A DNA stretch of 7,360 nucleotides from Lutispora sp. (GCA_030834765.1 JAUQXG010000086.1:1-7360), one strand, 5' to 3'. Counted from the stretch's first letter, positions 1-7,360 are shown. The notes: generated from the sequence alone by a model not told the origin. Numbers and translations: made by a program.

Positions 1-1283
1 AAAGTATGGTAAGTCATGTTATCAAATGTGCTGAAATGGCAGGCTCCAATGAAGTGATATTGGTATTAGGCCATGGAGTAGATATGGTTTCTAAACATAT
101 AGAGGAATATAAATATGTCTTGCAGGAAAAGCAGCTAGGGACTGGACATGCGGTGATGCAGGCTGATGAATATATAAGTGATGGTGATATTCTTGTGCTT
201 TGTGGTGATACGCCATTACTTCAAAGTGAAACACTTAAAAACTTATACCATATTCATAAAAAAGGCGGTTATTCTGCTACGATACTTACTGCAGGATTTG
301 ACAATCCATATAGTTACGGTAGAATAGTAAGAGATGACAATTGTGAAGTGAGTGCTATTATTGAGGAAAAGGATGCATCGACGGAACAAAAGGCAATAAA
401 AGAAGTCAACTCAGGTATCTATTTCTTTAATGGATTAGAGTTAAAGGCTGCACTGAAGCAATTGGACAATAACAATTCACAAGGCGAATATTATATAACT
501 GATGTAATAGGAATATTAAAAAGAAGCGGGCAAAGGGTAGGAGCTTATATGATTGAAGACTCTCATGAGATTATGGGAGTAAATAATAGGTTGCAGCTTT
601 CACAAGCAAATGAAATAATGAGAGCAAGAATAATAAATAATATGATGCTTGCTGGTGTGACAGTCATAGACCCAAAGTCAACATATATAGATAGCTCTGT
701 ACAGATTGGCCAAGATGTAGTCCTATATCCTAATTGCATCATAGAAGGCAATTCCATTATAGAAGAAGATTGTATCATAGGGCCAAATACAAGAATTAAA
801 GATTGCAGGCTAGGCAAAGGTGTAAAGGCAGACAACTCTGTGCTTCATGAAAGCACAATAGGAGAACAAACTAAAATAGGTCCTTTCGCATATATAAGAC
901 CCGGCAACAATATAGGAAGCTTTGCTAAGATTGGTGATTTCGTAGAAATGAAAAACTCTAATTTTGGTGACCATTCAAAGGCCTCCCATTTGACATACAT
1001 CGGAGATGGTGATGTTGGGAAAAATGTAAACCTAGGCTGTGGAGTGGTTTTTGTAAATTATAATGGTAAAGAGAAAAATAGGACTTATATAGGAGACAAC
1101 AGCTTTGTTGGATGCAATGTAAATCTTATTGCCCCAGTTAATGTAGGGAACAATGCATATGTAGCTGCTGGAACTACTGTAACAAAAGATGTTCCCGAAG
1201 GAAGTCTTTCAGTTGGTAGAGCAATGCAGGAGAATAAACTTGGATGGGTTGGTAAAAAAGGATTCATTAAATCAGAAGATTAA
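1..1283 (+). CDS. glmU: Bifunctional UDP-N-acetylglucosamine pyrophosphorylase / glucosamine-1-phosphate N-acetyltransferase, 5'-partial
   Basis: GlmU is a cytoplasmic enzyme that acetylates glucosamine-1-phosphate with acetyl-CoA and then couples the product to UTP, giving UDP-GlcNAc for peptidoglycan and other cell-surface polymers. The frame is open from base 3 to the TAA at 1281-1283, about 426 residues against a usual 450-460, so roughly 30 N-terminal residues with the nucleotide-binding LxAGxGTRM loop lie upstream. The ATG at base 6 is an internal Met, not the start. Seen in the uridylyltransferase half: QLGTGHAV, the metal-site [37 protein letters not shown] and GVNNRLQL. From about base 655 a left-handed beta-helix of hexapeptide repeats follows ([18 protein letters not shown]), then the acetyltransferase site: IRPG (Arg codon 897-899), [13 protein letters not shown] (His codon 987-989), NYNGK and [11 protein letters not shown]. 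The reading frame is intact. prs follows 19 bases later, indicating one operon. Confidence 0.97.
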   Translation, partial: SMVSHVIKCAEMAGSNEVILVLGHGVDMVSKHIEEYKYVLQEKQLGTGHAVMQADEYISDGDILVLCGDTPLLQSETLKNLYHIHKKGGYSATILTAGFDNPYSYGRIVRDDNCEVSAIIEEKDASTEQKAIKEVNSGIYFFNGLELKAALKQLDNNNSQGEYYITDVIGILKRSGQRVGAYMIEDSHEIMGVNNRLQLSQANEIMRARIINNMMLAGVTVIDPKSTYIDSSVQIGQDVVLYPNCIIEGNSIIEEDCIIGPNTRIKDCRLGKGVKADNSVLHESTIGEQTKIGPFAYIRPGNNIGSFAKIGDFVEMKNSNFGDHSKASHLTYIGDGDVGKNVNLGCGVVFVNYNGKEKNRTYIGDNSFVGCNVNLIAPVNVGNNAYVAAGTTVTKDVPEGSLSVGRAMQENKLGWVGKKGFIKSED

Positions 1284-1288
1284 ATTTT

Positions 1289-1294
1289 GGGAGG
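1289..1294 (+). promoter_or_regulatory. Ribosome binding site that fixes the prs start
   Basis: GGGAGG lies 8 bases before the ATG at 1303. The prs frame stays open upstream into glmU as far as a possible start at 1189, but only the ATG at 1303 has this strong Shine-Dalgarno match and gives a protein of the usual family length, so the longer reading is rejected. Confidence 0.9.
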
Positions 1295-1302
1295 TACAAA
1301 GA

Positions 1303-2256
1303 ATGATCGCACATGGCGACAGCATAAAGATTTTTCATTGTAATGCAAACAAGGATTTGACAGCGAATATCGCTTATCAAGTAGGGGTACAAGTAGGAGA
1401 TGCTCAAGTAGGAAGATTTAGTAATGGAGAAATATCTGTAAACATCAATGAATCTGTTAGAGGTGCAGATGTATATGTGATCCAATCATCCTGCTACCCT
1501 GCAAATGACAATTTAATGGAACTTTTAATTATGATTGATGCATTGAAAAGAGCTTCAGCAGGAAGGATAACTGCTGTAATACCATATTATGGATATGCGC
1601 GACAAGACAGGAAGTCAAGATCAAGAGAACCAATAACGGCAAAGCTAGTTGCAAATCTTATTACATCTGCAGGAGCTGACAGAGTTCTTACTATGGATTT
1701 ACATGCACCTCAGATAGCAGGATTTTTTGATATACCTGTGGATCATTTATTTGCAGTGCCGCTATTATCAAAATATTTTCAGGAAAAGTGTCTTAAAGAT
1801 ATCGTTGTGGTATCTCCTGATGTGGGAGGGGTATCAAGGGCAAGGAACCTAGCTTCAAGGCTTGATGCGCCACTTGCAATTGTTGATAAGAGAAGACCAA
1901 AGCCTAATGTTTCTGAAGTAATGAATATTATTGGGGATATTGAAGGCAGAAATTGCATTATCATAGATGATATGATAGATACTGCAGGATCAGTGGCTCA
2001 TGCTGCGAAAGCACTCATAGATATGGGAGCTCAGGATGTATACGTATCTTGCACACACCCTGTTTTATCCGGTCCTGCTTTTGAAAGAATAAGGGATTCT
2101 GTTATTAAAGAAGTTGTTGTGACAGACACCATTCCCCTACCTGAAGATATGAAAAATTTTACAGAAAAAATAAAGGTTCTATCTGTAGCACCCATATTTG
2201 CATCAGCTATTAATAGAATTTATCAAGGTTTATCTGTAAGTAAATTGTTCGATTAA
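1303..2256 (+). CDS. prs: Ribose-phosphate pyrophosphokinase (PRPP synthetase)
   Basis: Prs transfers the pyrophosphate group of ATP to ribose-5-phosphate, making PRPP for purine, pyrimidine, NAD, histidine and tryptophan synthesis in the cytoplasm. The product is 317 residues, the usual length of class I bacterial enzymes. Seen: RFSNGEISV (38-46), the ATP-binding segment [13 protein letters not shown] (98-110), [12 protein letters not shown] (131-142) with the catalytic-region His134, the flexible catalytic loop VDKRRP (194-199) with Lys196 and Arg198, and the PRPP-binding loop [11 protein letters not shown] (220-230). The last residue of that loop is Ser230, where Bacillus-type enzymes usually have Thr, a conservative change. 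Class I enzymes form hexamers needing Mg2+ and phosphate and are inhibited by ADP; that is family knowledge. It sits 19 bases after glmU, so it is very likely co-transcribed with it. The longer in-frame reading inside glmU is not supported. Confidence 0.98.
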   Translation: MIAHGDSIKIFHCNANKDLTANIAYQVGVQVGDAQVGRFSNGEISVNINESVRGADVYVIQSSCYPANDNLMELLIMIDALKRASAGRITAVIPYYGYARQDRKSRSREPITAKLVANLITSAGADRVLTMDLHAPQIAGFFDIPVDHLFAVPLLSKYFQEKCLKDIVVVSPDVGGVSRARNLASRLDAPLAIVDKRRPKPNVSEVMNIIGDIEGRNCIIIDDMIDTAGSVAHAAKALIDMGAQDVYVSCTHPVLSGPAFERIRDSVIKEVVVTDTIPLPEDMKNFTEKIKVLSVAPIFASAINRIYQGLSVSKLFD

Positions 2257-2276
2257 AAATTAAATTTTATTATTTT

Positions 2277-2321
2277 GCAAAGGGATTGTACAGGATGAAA
2301 TTTATGATACAGTCCCTTTGC
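2277..2321 (+). repeat. Long imperfect hairpin between prs and pth, without a T-tract
   Basis: The left arm GCAAAGGGATTGTA (2277-2290) pairs with the right arm TACAGTCCCTTTGC (2308-2321): 14 base pairs with one T-G wobble, closing a 17-base loop. The sequence after the right arm is TATATGAATAG, which is not a run of T, and the minus-strand flank is A-rich rather than T-rich, so neither strand shows a classical intrinsic terminator. It may act as a weak terminator or attenuator, an RNA processing or stability element at the 3' end of prs, or be a copy of a dispersed palindromic repeat. The structure is seen directly; the role is inferred. Confidence 0.75.
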
Positions 2322-2350
2322 TATATGAATAGAACTGTCGGAGGATTCAC

Positions 2351-2911
2351 ATGTTCATAATAGTTGGCCTGGGAAATCCAGGAGATAAGTATAGCTTTAC
2401 AAAGCATAATATAGGATTTATTACTGCGGAATACTTAGCCAAGCAAAATGGCATCATGATAAATAAGAAGAAATGCAAAGCTCTTTATGGAGAAGGTACC
2501 ATAGCAGGAGAGCGAGTTGTCATAGCCAAACCACAAACCTACATGAATCTTAGTGGTGAAAGTGTCATGGAACTGCTTCATTGGTGTAAAATACCTATTT
2601 CAAATTTGATTGTTATTTATGATGATATCGATATTGATGTAGGCAAAATCAGAATAAGACCTAAGGGAAGTGCGGGAACTCATAATGGAATGAAATCCAT
2701 CATATATCTTTCTAAGGCAGATGATTTCCCTCGGGTTAGAGTGGGCATAGGCAAGCCCCCTGAACATATGGATCTTGCCAACTATGTGCTGAATAAATTC
2801 AGCGAGGAAGAGAAGCCTCTAACCAGAGAATCTGTAGAAAAAGCATCCATGGCTATTGAAGAGATTATAAGAAATGGAGTTAACTCTGCCATGAATAAAT
2901 ATAATGGGTAA
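2351..2911 (+). CDS. pth: Peptidyl-tRNA hydrolase
   Basis: Pth cleaves the ester bond of peptidyl-tRNAs that drop off the ribosome, freeing tRNA for reuse; it is a small soluble monomer. The product is 186 residues, normal for the bacterial Pth family. All expected active-site positions are visible: GLGNPG (6-11) with Asn9, TKHNIGF (17-23) with the catalytic His19, KPQTYMNLSG (60-69) with Asn66, YDDIDIDVG (90-98) with Asp91 beside the catalytic His, and GTHNGMKSI (109-117) with Asn112; RVGIGKP (130-136) is also typical. The ATG at 2351 is preceded by GGAGG at 2340-2344 with a 6-base spacer, so the start is secure. It lies 94 bases after prs and 75 bases before mfd on the same strand. No convincing promoter is visible in the spacer ahead of it, so it probably relies on read-through from prs past the hairpin. 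Confidence 0.97.
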   Translation: MFIIVGLGNPGDKYSFTKHNIGFITAEYLAKQNGIMINKKKCKALYGEGTIAGERVVIAKPQTYMNLSGESVMELLHWCKIPISNLIVIYDDIDIDVGKIRIRPKGSAGTHNGMKSIIYLSKADDFPRVRVGIGKPPEHMDLANYVLNKFSEEEKPLTRESVEKASMAIEEIIRNGVNSAMNKYNG

Positions 2912-2938
2912 GTGTTGGCAAGAATATAATGTAATGCT

Positions 2939-2964
2939 GGTCCGTCGAAAAACGGGCTTTATTT
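2939..2964 (+). terminator. Possible weak terminator or attenuator in the mfd leader
   Basis: GGTCCGT (2939-2945) can pair with ACGGGCT (2952-2958), seven pairs including two G-T wobbles, around the six-base loop CGAAAA. The stem is followed by the T-rich TTTATTT (2958-2964). The shape resembles an intrinsic terminator, but the stem is short and the T-run is interrupted, so any termination would be partial. It could dampen read-through from pth into mfd. This is weakly supported. Confidence 0.35.
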
Positions 2965-2972
2965 GCTTGGAA

Positions 2973-2977
2973 AAGGA
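2973..2977 (+). promoter_or_regulatory. Ribosome binding site that favours the ATG start of mfd
   Basis: AAGGA ends 9 bases before the ATG at 2987. An alternative in-frame TTG at 2963 would add eight residues, but it falls inside the T-rich run after the leader stem and has no purine-rich Shine-Dalgarno sequence in front, so ATG 2987 is preferred. Confidence 0.75.
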
Positions 2978-2986
2978 TGTGAGACA

Positions 2987-5900
2987 ATGAGTTTTGAAAA
3001 CATCATACGACCTCTGGAAGAGCTTGAGGAATACCGAAGGCTTATTTATGCCGTAGAAAAAGGCACAAAGGTAGTAGAGGTTCATGGAATATCTGATACT
3101 GAAAAGGCGTTAATCGCTACCGCAGTATGCAAAAAAATGAGAAAGTCCTGTGTGATAGTAACGCATAACGATATACTAGCGAAAAAAGTCTATGAAGATA
3201 TCACCTTTTTTGACGAAACAATGGCTGAACTTTTACCAGCAGGAGAGATGGTTTTTCATAGAATAGATGCTAGAAGCAATGAACTAAGACAAAAAAGACT
3301 TGGTGTTATAGAAAATGTGCTAAATCAGAGACCGACTATTGTATGTGCATCCATTGAAGCGTTAATGCCAAAGCTTATGAACCCTGATACTTTCAAGCAG
3401 GTGATACGAGTACTAAAAGTCGGAGAAACAATAGAGATATCAGAACTTTTAAAACACTTTATATATATTGGCTATGAAAGAGTGGATATGGTAGAGGGTA
3501 GAGGACAATTTTCCATAAGAGGCGGAATCATTGATTTTTATTCGCCAACCTCTGAAAATGCAGTGAGAATAGAACTTTTCGATGATGAAATAGACTCTAT
3601 AAGGTATTTTGATACAATAACACAAAGGTCCATGCTAAAATCAAATGAGGCATTTATAACACCAGCTCGTGAGGTAATTTTTAAAGAGGCTGATTTTAAT
3701 AGAGCAGCGACGAAAATAAGGCTGGAGTTAGATAAAAAGTCTAAAAAAATAGAAAGGGAAAAGATTAGAGAAAATATCAATGAAGACCTTCAGAAGATAG
3801 ATGAAAAAATCTATTTTGAAGGAATAGATAAATATCTGAGTTTTTTTTCTGACGATTACTATACGTTTTTTGATTACATGAAGGACTGCATCATTATAGT
3901 GGATGAGCCAAACCGAGTAAGGCAGAGATATGATAATGTGACTCTTGAGTATACAGAACAGTTTAAGGCTTTGCTTGAGTTAAATAAGCTATTGCCGGAG
4001 CAATTTGATGCACAGTACACCTATGATGAACTTTTAGATAAAATACATGATTTTAATATTATCAGCTTAAATGCCTTATTAAAAAGCAATGCTGATTTTA
4101 AACCTAATTCCATTGTTAGTTTTGCATCCAGAGCGATGCATCCTTTTCATGGTAAGGTGAATCTTTTGATAGATGAAGTAGAAGCCTGGAAGAAAAAAAG
4201 ATATAGATTGCTGATATTATCAGGGACAATGGATAGAGGAAAAAGGCTTGCCAATGCACTTCGCGACAAAAATATAGATGCAGTTTATAAAGATACCCTA
4301 GATTTTGAACTAAAGGAAGGCCATATTGTGATTATTCCAGGAACTTTAAATGGAGGTTTTGAGTTTCCGGGGATAAAGTATGCTGTAGTGAGTGACAGGG
4401 AAGTATTTGGTTCCATTCAAAAGCGAGCGGAAAAGAAGAAGAGTAAAGGACTTAAAGTTTTTACTGACTTAAAGCTGGGGGATTTTGTAGTTCATGAAAA
4501 TCATGGCTTAGGCCAATATATAGGGATAGAAAAATTAAAGGTAGATGGGATAAGCAGAGATTATCTGAATATTAAATATCAAGGGAATGATAAACTTTTT
4601 ATTCCTACAGATCAGCTGGATTTAATACAAAAATATATTGGGAATGAAGAAAAGCTTCCAAAGTTAAATAAGCTTGGTGGGGTAGAATGGAATAAGGTTA
4701 AGCAAAGAGCTAAAAAGTCCATTGAGGATATTGCAGAAGATCTCATAAAGCTTTATGCAGAAAGAGAGCAGATAAAAGGTTTTCAATTTTCTAAAGATGC
4801 CAAATGGCAAAAGGAATTTGAAGATTTGTTCCCCTACGAAGAAACGCCAGATCAACTTAAATGCATAGAAGAAATCAAAGAGAACATGGAAAGCGAAAGA
4901 GCAATGGATAGACTTTTGTGCGGTGATGTTGGTTATGGAAAAACAGAGGTAGCATTGAGAGCTGCTTTTAAAGCTGTTATGGGCGGGAAACAGGTAGCTA
5001 TATTAGTGCCAACGACTATTTTAGCACAGCAGCATTATAATACCTGTATCCAGAGGTTTTCAAACTTTCCTGTGCAAATTGACGTGCTTTCCAGGTTTAG
5101 AACGAAGCTAGAGCAAAAGAAAACTCTTGAAGGTGTGAAGAATGCTAATATTGATATTATAATCGGTACCCATAGATTGCTTCAAAAAGATATCGTTTTT
5201 AAAGATTTAGGCTTGTTGATCATAGATGAAGAACAAAGATTTGGCGTATCCCATAAAGAGAAAATTAAGCAGCTAAGAAGCAATATTGATGTATTGACTC
5301 TGACTGCCACACCTATACCTAGGACTCTTCATATGTCTATGATCGGCGTAAGAGATATCAGTGTAATAGAAGAGCCTCCAGAAGAAAGATATCCTGTACA
5401 AACATATGTAATGGAATTTAATGAAGATGTCATAAGAGATGCCATCACAAAAGAGATAGCCAGAGGCGGGCAAGTTTATTTTTTATACAACAAAGTAAAA
5501 ACCATAAGTAAAATGGCAGCTAGATTAAAAGAGCTGGTACCGGAAGCCAGAGTAGCCATAGGGCATGGACAAATGGCTGAGAATGCTTTGGAAGATACAA
5601 TGCTTGACTTTTACAATGGAGAATTTGATGTGCTGGTATGCACGACAATTATTGAAACAGGACTTGATATACCAAATGTCAATACAATTATCATTCATGA
5701 TTCAGATAAAATGGGACTTTCTCAGCTCTATCAGTTGAGAGGGCGAGTAGGGAGATCAAATAGACTTGCATATGCGTATCTTACCTATCAAAGGGATAAG
5801 GTGCTTACAGAGGACTCGGAAAAGAGGCTTCGTGCCATAAAGGAATTTACAGAGTTTGGATCTGGATTTAAAATAGCAATGAGAGATCTGGAGATCAGGG

Positions 5901-6478
5901 GGGCAGGCAATTTGCTTGGCTCAGCTCAAAGTGGGCACATGGAGGCCATAGGCTATGATCTTTATGTGAAGATGCTTGAGGAAAGAATGAGAGAATTGAA
6001 AGGACAGCCTGCTATTGAGACTGTAGATACCTCTATAGAAATACAAATAAGTGCTTTTATTCCAGAAAACTATATCGGCGATGTAGGACAGAAAATAGAA
6101 ATATATAAAAAGATAGCCTCTATTGAAAATCAAGAAGATATTTATGATATTGAAGATGAATTGATTGATAGATTCGGTGATGTTCCCATTACAGTAAAAA
6201 ATCTTATAGATATATCTTATATAAAAGCTAGAGCAAAAAAATGTGGAATCGTAAACATAAATCAAGGAGTCAACACAATAAAAATAAAATATAAGTCAGA
6301 CAAATATATTAGTCCAGAAACAGCTATGGCTTTGGCAGGCGAATATAAGAATAGAATACTTTTTAATGCAAGTGAGCAGCCATATTTTACACTAAAAGCG
6401 CTTAGTCAGGATGGTGAAGGCTATCTTGAATTAGCAAAAGAAGTGGTTGAAAAAATTAGCAGTTTTCATAACTTGTAA
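2987..6478 (+). CDS. mfd: Transcription-repair coupling factor
   Basis: Mfd is a cytoplasmic ATP-driven DNA translocase that binds stalled RNA polymerase, pushes it forward or off the template, and recruits UvrA/UvrB for nucleotide excision repair. From ATG 2987 it is 1163 residues, normal for the family. The N-terminal UvrB-like module (about 1-360) has a degenerate Walker A site: GISDTEKA (34-41) lacks the GKT/S signature, as expected for Mfd. GQFSIRGGIIDF (173-184) is typical of that module. The RNA polymerase interaction (CarD-like) domain begins near KLGDFVVHENHGLGQY (496-511). The RecG-like translocase shows Walker A GDVGYGKT (646-653, Lys652), the DEEQ box (747-750), TATPIPRT (773-780) and QLRGRVGRS (916-924). 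The C-terminal TRCF domain covers roughly residues 1015-1140. The frame is intact over 3.5 kb. It follows pth by 75 bases, and a promoter for the next gene overlaps its end. Confidence 0.98.
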   Translation: MSFENIIRPLEELEEYRRLIYAVEKGTKVVEVHGISDTEKALIATAVCKKMRKSCVIVTHNDILAKKVYEDITFFDETMAELLPAGEMVFHRIDARSNELRQKRLGVIENVLNQRPTIVCASIEALMPKLMNPDTFKQVIRVLKVGETIEISELLKHFIYIGYERVDMVEGRGQFSIRGGIIDFYSPTSENAVRIELFDDEIDSIRYFDTITQRSMLKSNEAFITPAREVIFKEADFNRAATKIRLELDKKSKKIEREKIRENINEDLQKIDEKIYFEGIDKYLSFFSDDYYTFFDYMKDCIIIVDEPNRVRQRYDNVTLEYTEQFKALLELNKLLPEQFDAQYTYDELLDKIHDFNIISLNALLKSNADFKPNSIVSFASRAMHPFHGKVNLLIDEVEAWKKKRYRLLILSGTMDRGKRLANALRDKNIDAVYKDTLDFELKEGHIVIIPGTLNGGFEFPGIKYAVVSDREVFGSIQKRAEKKKSKGLKVFTDLKLGDFVVHENHGLGQYIGIEKLKVDGISRDYLNIKYQGNDKLFIPTDQLDLIQKYIGNEEKLPKLNKLGGVEWNKVKQRAKKSIEDIAEDLIKLYAEREQIKGFQFSKDAKWQKEFEDLFPYEETPDQLKCIEEIKENMESERAMDRLLCGDVGYGKTEVALRAAFKAVMGGKQVAILVPTTILAQQHYNTCIQRFSNFPVQIDVLSRFRTKLEQKKTLEGVKNANIDIIIGTHRLLQKDIVFKDLGLLIIDEEQRFGVSHKEKIKQLRSNIDVLTLTATPIPRTLHMSMIGVRDISVIEEPPEERYPVQTYVMEFNEDVIRDAITKEIARGGQVYFLYNKVKTISKMAARLKELVPEARVAIGHGQMAENALEDTMLDFYNGEFDVLVCTTIIETGLDIPNVNTIIIHDSDKMGLSQLYQLRGRVGRSNRLAYAYLTYQRDKVLTEDSEKRLRAIKEFTEFGSGFKIAMRDLEIRGAGNLLGSAQSGHMEAIGYDLYVKMLEERMRELKGQPAIETVDTSIEIQISAFIPENYIGDVGQKIEIYKKIASIENQEDIYDIEDELIDRFGDVPITVKNLIDISYIKARAKKCGIVNINQGVNTIKIKYKSDKYISPETAMALAGEYKNRILFNASEQPYFTLKALSQDGEGYLELAKEVVEKISSFHNL

Positions 6479-6491
6479 TATGAGGTATAAT
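6463..6491 (+). promoter_or_regulatory. Sigma-A-type promoter for the lipoprotein gene
   Basis: TTTTCA (6463-6468, four of six matches to TTGACA) and a perfect TATAAT (6486-6491) are separated by an ideal 17-base spacer. The -35 lies within the last codons of mfd and the -10 just after its stop. Transcription would start near 6498, giving a leader of about 44 bases before the TTG at 6542. No terminator separates mfd from this gene, so read-through from mfd is also possible. Confidence 0.7.
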
Positions 6492-6525
6492 ATACAGAGA
6501 AAAAGATAGGAACCAGAATAATTGT

Positions 6526-6531
6526 GGGGAG
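6526..6531 (+). promoter_or_regulatory. Ribosome binding site that decides the TTG start of the lipoprotein
   Basis: GGGGAG ends 10 bases before TTG 6542, a usable distance, but only 2 bases before the ATG at 6534, which is too close and opens just a four-codon ORF in another frame. A later in-frame ATG at 6560 has only a weak AAAGAG ahead of it. TTG 6542 is therefore the best supported start. Confidence 0.7.
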
Positions 6532-6541
6532 AGATGAATAA

Positions 6542-7360
6542 TTGTTAAAGAGAAAAATAATGGCACCTCTGCTGGTTGCAGGAGCATTGCTGATCGCTAC
6601 TTCTCTTTCGGGATGTAGCTTAGCGCAAAATACTCCTTCAAATGATGCAAATGCCCTTGTCGCTAAAGTGGGTACTCAGGAAATAAAGAAAGCTGATTTT
6701 GATAAAGTTTTTGGTCCTGTTAAAGCAGGATATGAGCAAAAATATGGTGTTGAAATATGGGAAACTGTGCAGGATGGCAAAAAGATTATTGATTTAGTAA
6801 AAGAAAAAACCCTTGATACGATGATAGATGATATGCTTCAACTTAAAAAAGCTGGAGATATGGGCATCGTGGTAACCGATGACGAGATTAACGCAGAGAT
6901 AGAAAAATTTGAGAAATACTTTGACACAAAAGAGAAGTTCCAAGAGTTTTTAACCACTCAAAAGATGGATTTAGAATATTTCAAAAACCAAATAAGAATT
7001 GAAATGATAAAAGGCAAGCTTAGAGAAAAGCTAACGGAAGGTGTTTCGGTTAATGAAACTGAGCTGGTAGAATATTATATGAATCATCAAGGCGAATTTT
7101 TCAGTGTGAAAGCAAGTCACATACTTCTGGCCACTGAAGATGAAGCAAAAAAAGTATTGGAAAGAGTAAAAGCTGGAGAAGATTTCGGCAAGCTAGCAAA
7201 GGAACTTTCAATAGATCAGAGCGCAAAGACCAACAGTGGGGATCTTGGATATTTTAAGCAAGGTGATATGGTGCCTGAATTTGAGCAGGCGGCCTTTGCT
7301 CTTAAGCCAGGACAAATAAGCGATATTGTTCAGACAAGCTTTGGTTTTCATATTATAAAA
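6542..7360 (+). CDS. prsA: PrsA-like peptidyl-prolyl cis-trans isomerase lipoprotein (parvulin), 3'-partial
   Basis: This is an extracytoplasmic foldase: a lipid-anchored parvulin on the outer face of the membrane that helps exported proteins fold by isomerising prolyl bonds. The TTG start at 6542 is directly preceded by an in-frame TAA (6539-6541), so the protein cannot begin further upstream. It gives a lipoprotein signal: a basic n-region MLKRK, a hydrophobic core (about 8-22) and the lipobox LSGC ending at Cys25. After a short Asn/Ser/Thr linker, VAKVG (40-44) begins a SurA-type N-terminal helical chaperone region reaching about residue 175. The PpiC domain starts near VKASHILL (189-196), with His193, Asp225 at the position of the Pin1 cysteine, GDLGYF (233-238), MVPEFEQAAF and FGFHIIK (267-273), which includes His270. 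The window ends at residue 273, close to the end of the PpiC domain, so the C-terminus is missing. A full-length relative would probably run past 300 residues. Confidence 0.9.
   Translation, partial: MLKRKIMAPLLVAGALLIATSLSGCSLAQNTPSNDANALVAKVGTQEIKKADFDKVFGPVKAGYEQKYGVEIWETVQDGKKIIDLVKEKTLDTMIDDMLQLKKAGDMGIVVTDDEINAEIEKFEKYFDTKEKFQEFLTTQKMDLEYFKNQIRIEMIKGKLREKLTEGVSVNETELVEYYMNHQGEFFSVKASHILLATEDEAKKVLERVKAGEDFGKLAKELSIDQSAKTNSGDLGYFKQGDMVPEFEQAAFALKPGQISDIVQTSFGFHIIK

Noticed and set aside
563..835. Minus-strand ORF of 90 codons inside glmU
   Set aside because: It lies wholly within a conserved coding gene, has no recognisable domain and no convincing ribosome binding site; it is a shadow of the real frame. 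The same applies to minus-strand ORFs at 1085-1267, 1267-1485, 1779-1964, 2819-3085, 3538-3780, 4664-4855 and 5273-5473.
1189..1302. Upstream extension of prs by 38 codons, starting inside glmU
   Set aside because: The added residues match no PRPP synthetase N-terminus, the upstream start lacks a good ribosome binding site, and ATG 1303 has GGGAGG at ideal spacing and yields the standard 317 residues.
2925..2930. TATAAT between pth and mfd as a promoter for mfd
   Set aside because: No -35 match is found at 16-18 bases upstream and there is no extended -10; TTGGCA at 2915-2920 is only 4 bases away, so it cannot pair with this -10. In AT-rich DNA an isolated TATAAT is weak evidence.
3095..3130. 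Apparent loss of the Walker A motif in the N-terminal part of Mfd
   Set aside because: The UvrB-like module of Mfd is known to lack ATPase activity, so a degenerate site there is normal for the family; the working Walker A is at residues 646-653.
5921..6265. Minus-strand ORF of 114 codons, rich in Tyr, Ile and Phe, inside mfd
   Set aside because: The hydrophobic, aromatic look comes from reading the antisense of an AT-rich region; the sense frame here encodes the conserved Mfd C-terminal part without a break.
1..7360. CRISPR arrays, tRNA or rRNA genes, insertion sequences, phage or defence genes
   Set aside because: No regularly spaced repeats, cloverleaf-like segments, transposase motifs or unusual composition were seen; nearly all bases are in five housekeeping genes.

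Overview
The window is visibly AT-rich, uses strong GGAGG-type ribosome binding sites, and carries one set of co-directional genes on the + strand: glmU (5' end cut by the window), prs, pth, mfd, and a PrsA-like peptidyl-prolyl isomerase lipoprotein (3' end cut). This order is a core chromosomal neighbourhood of low-GC Gram-positive bacteria (Bacillota). The absence of ctc/rplY between prs and pth and of fin between pth and mfd, together with a parvulin lipoprotein directly after mfd, points to Clostridia rather than Bacilli. That placement is an inference from gene order and base composition; no 16S or other marker is present.

Layout: 1-1283 glmU, missing about its first 30 codons; 19-base gap; 1303-2256 prs; 94-base spacer with a long hairpin; 2351-2911 pth; 75-base spacer with a small stem followed by a T-rich run; 2987-6478 mfd; 63-base spacer with a good sigma-A-type promoter; 6542 to the window end, a lipoprotein foldase starting at TTG. 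Coding density is very high and no stretch over 300 bases lacks a gene. The minus strand shows only shadow ORFs.

The genes act in separate housekeeping pathways. GlmU makes UDP-GlcNAc for peptidoglycan, Prs makes PRPP for nucleotides, Pth recycles peptidyl-tRNA, Mfd rescues stalled RNA polymerase and recruits excision repair, and the PrsA-like protein folds exported proteins outside the membrane. glmU and prs are almost certainly co-transcribed, and pth and mfd probably belong to the same unit, with the two spacer hairpins as possible points for tuning or processing. The lipoprotein gene has its own promoter overlapping the end of mfd.

Nothing here looks like a new system, mobile element, CRISPR array or defence island. 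The items worth a second look are small: the T-tract-free hairpin between prs and pth, the TTG start of the lipoprotein gene with an overlapping four-codon ORF, the leader of mfd, and one substitution in the PRPP loop of Prs.
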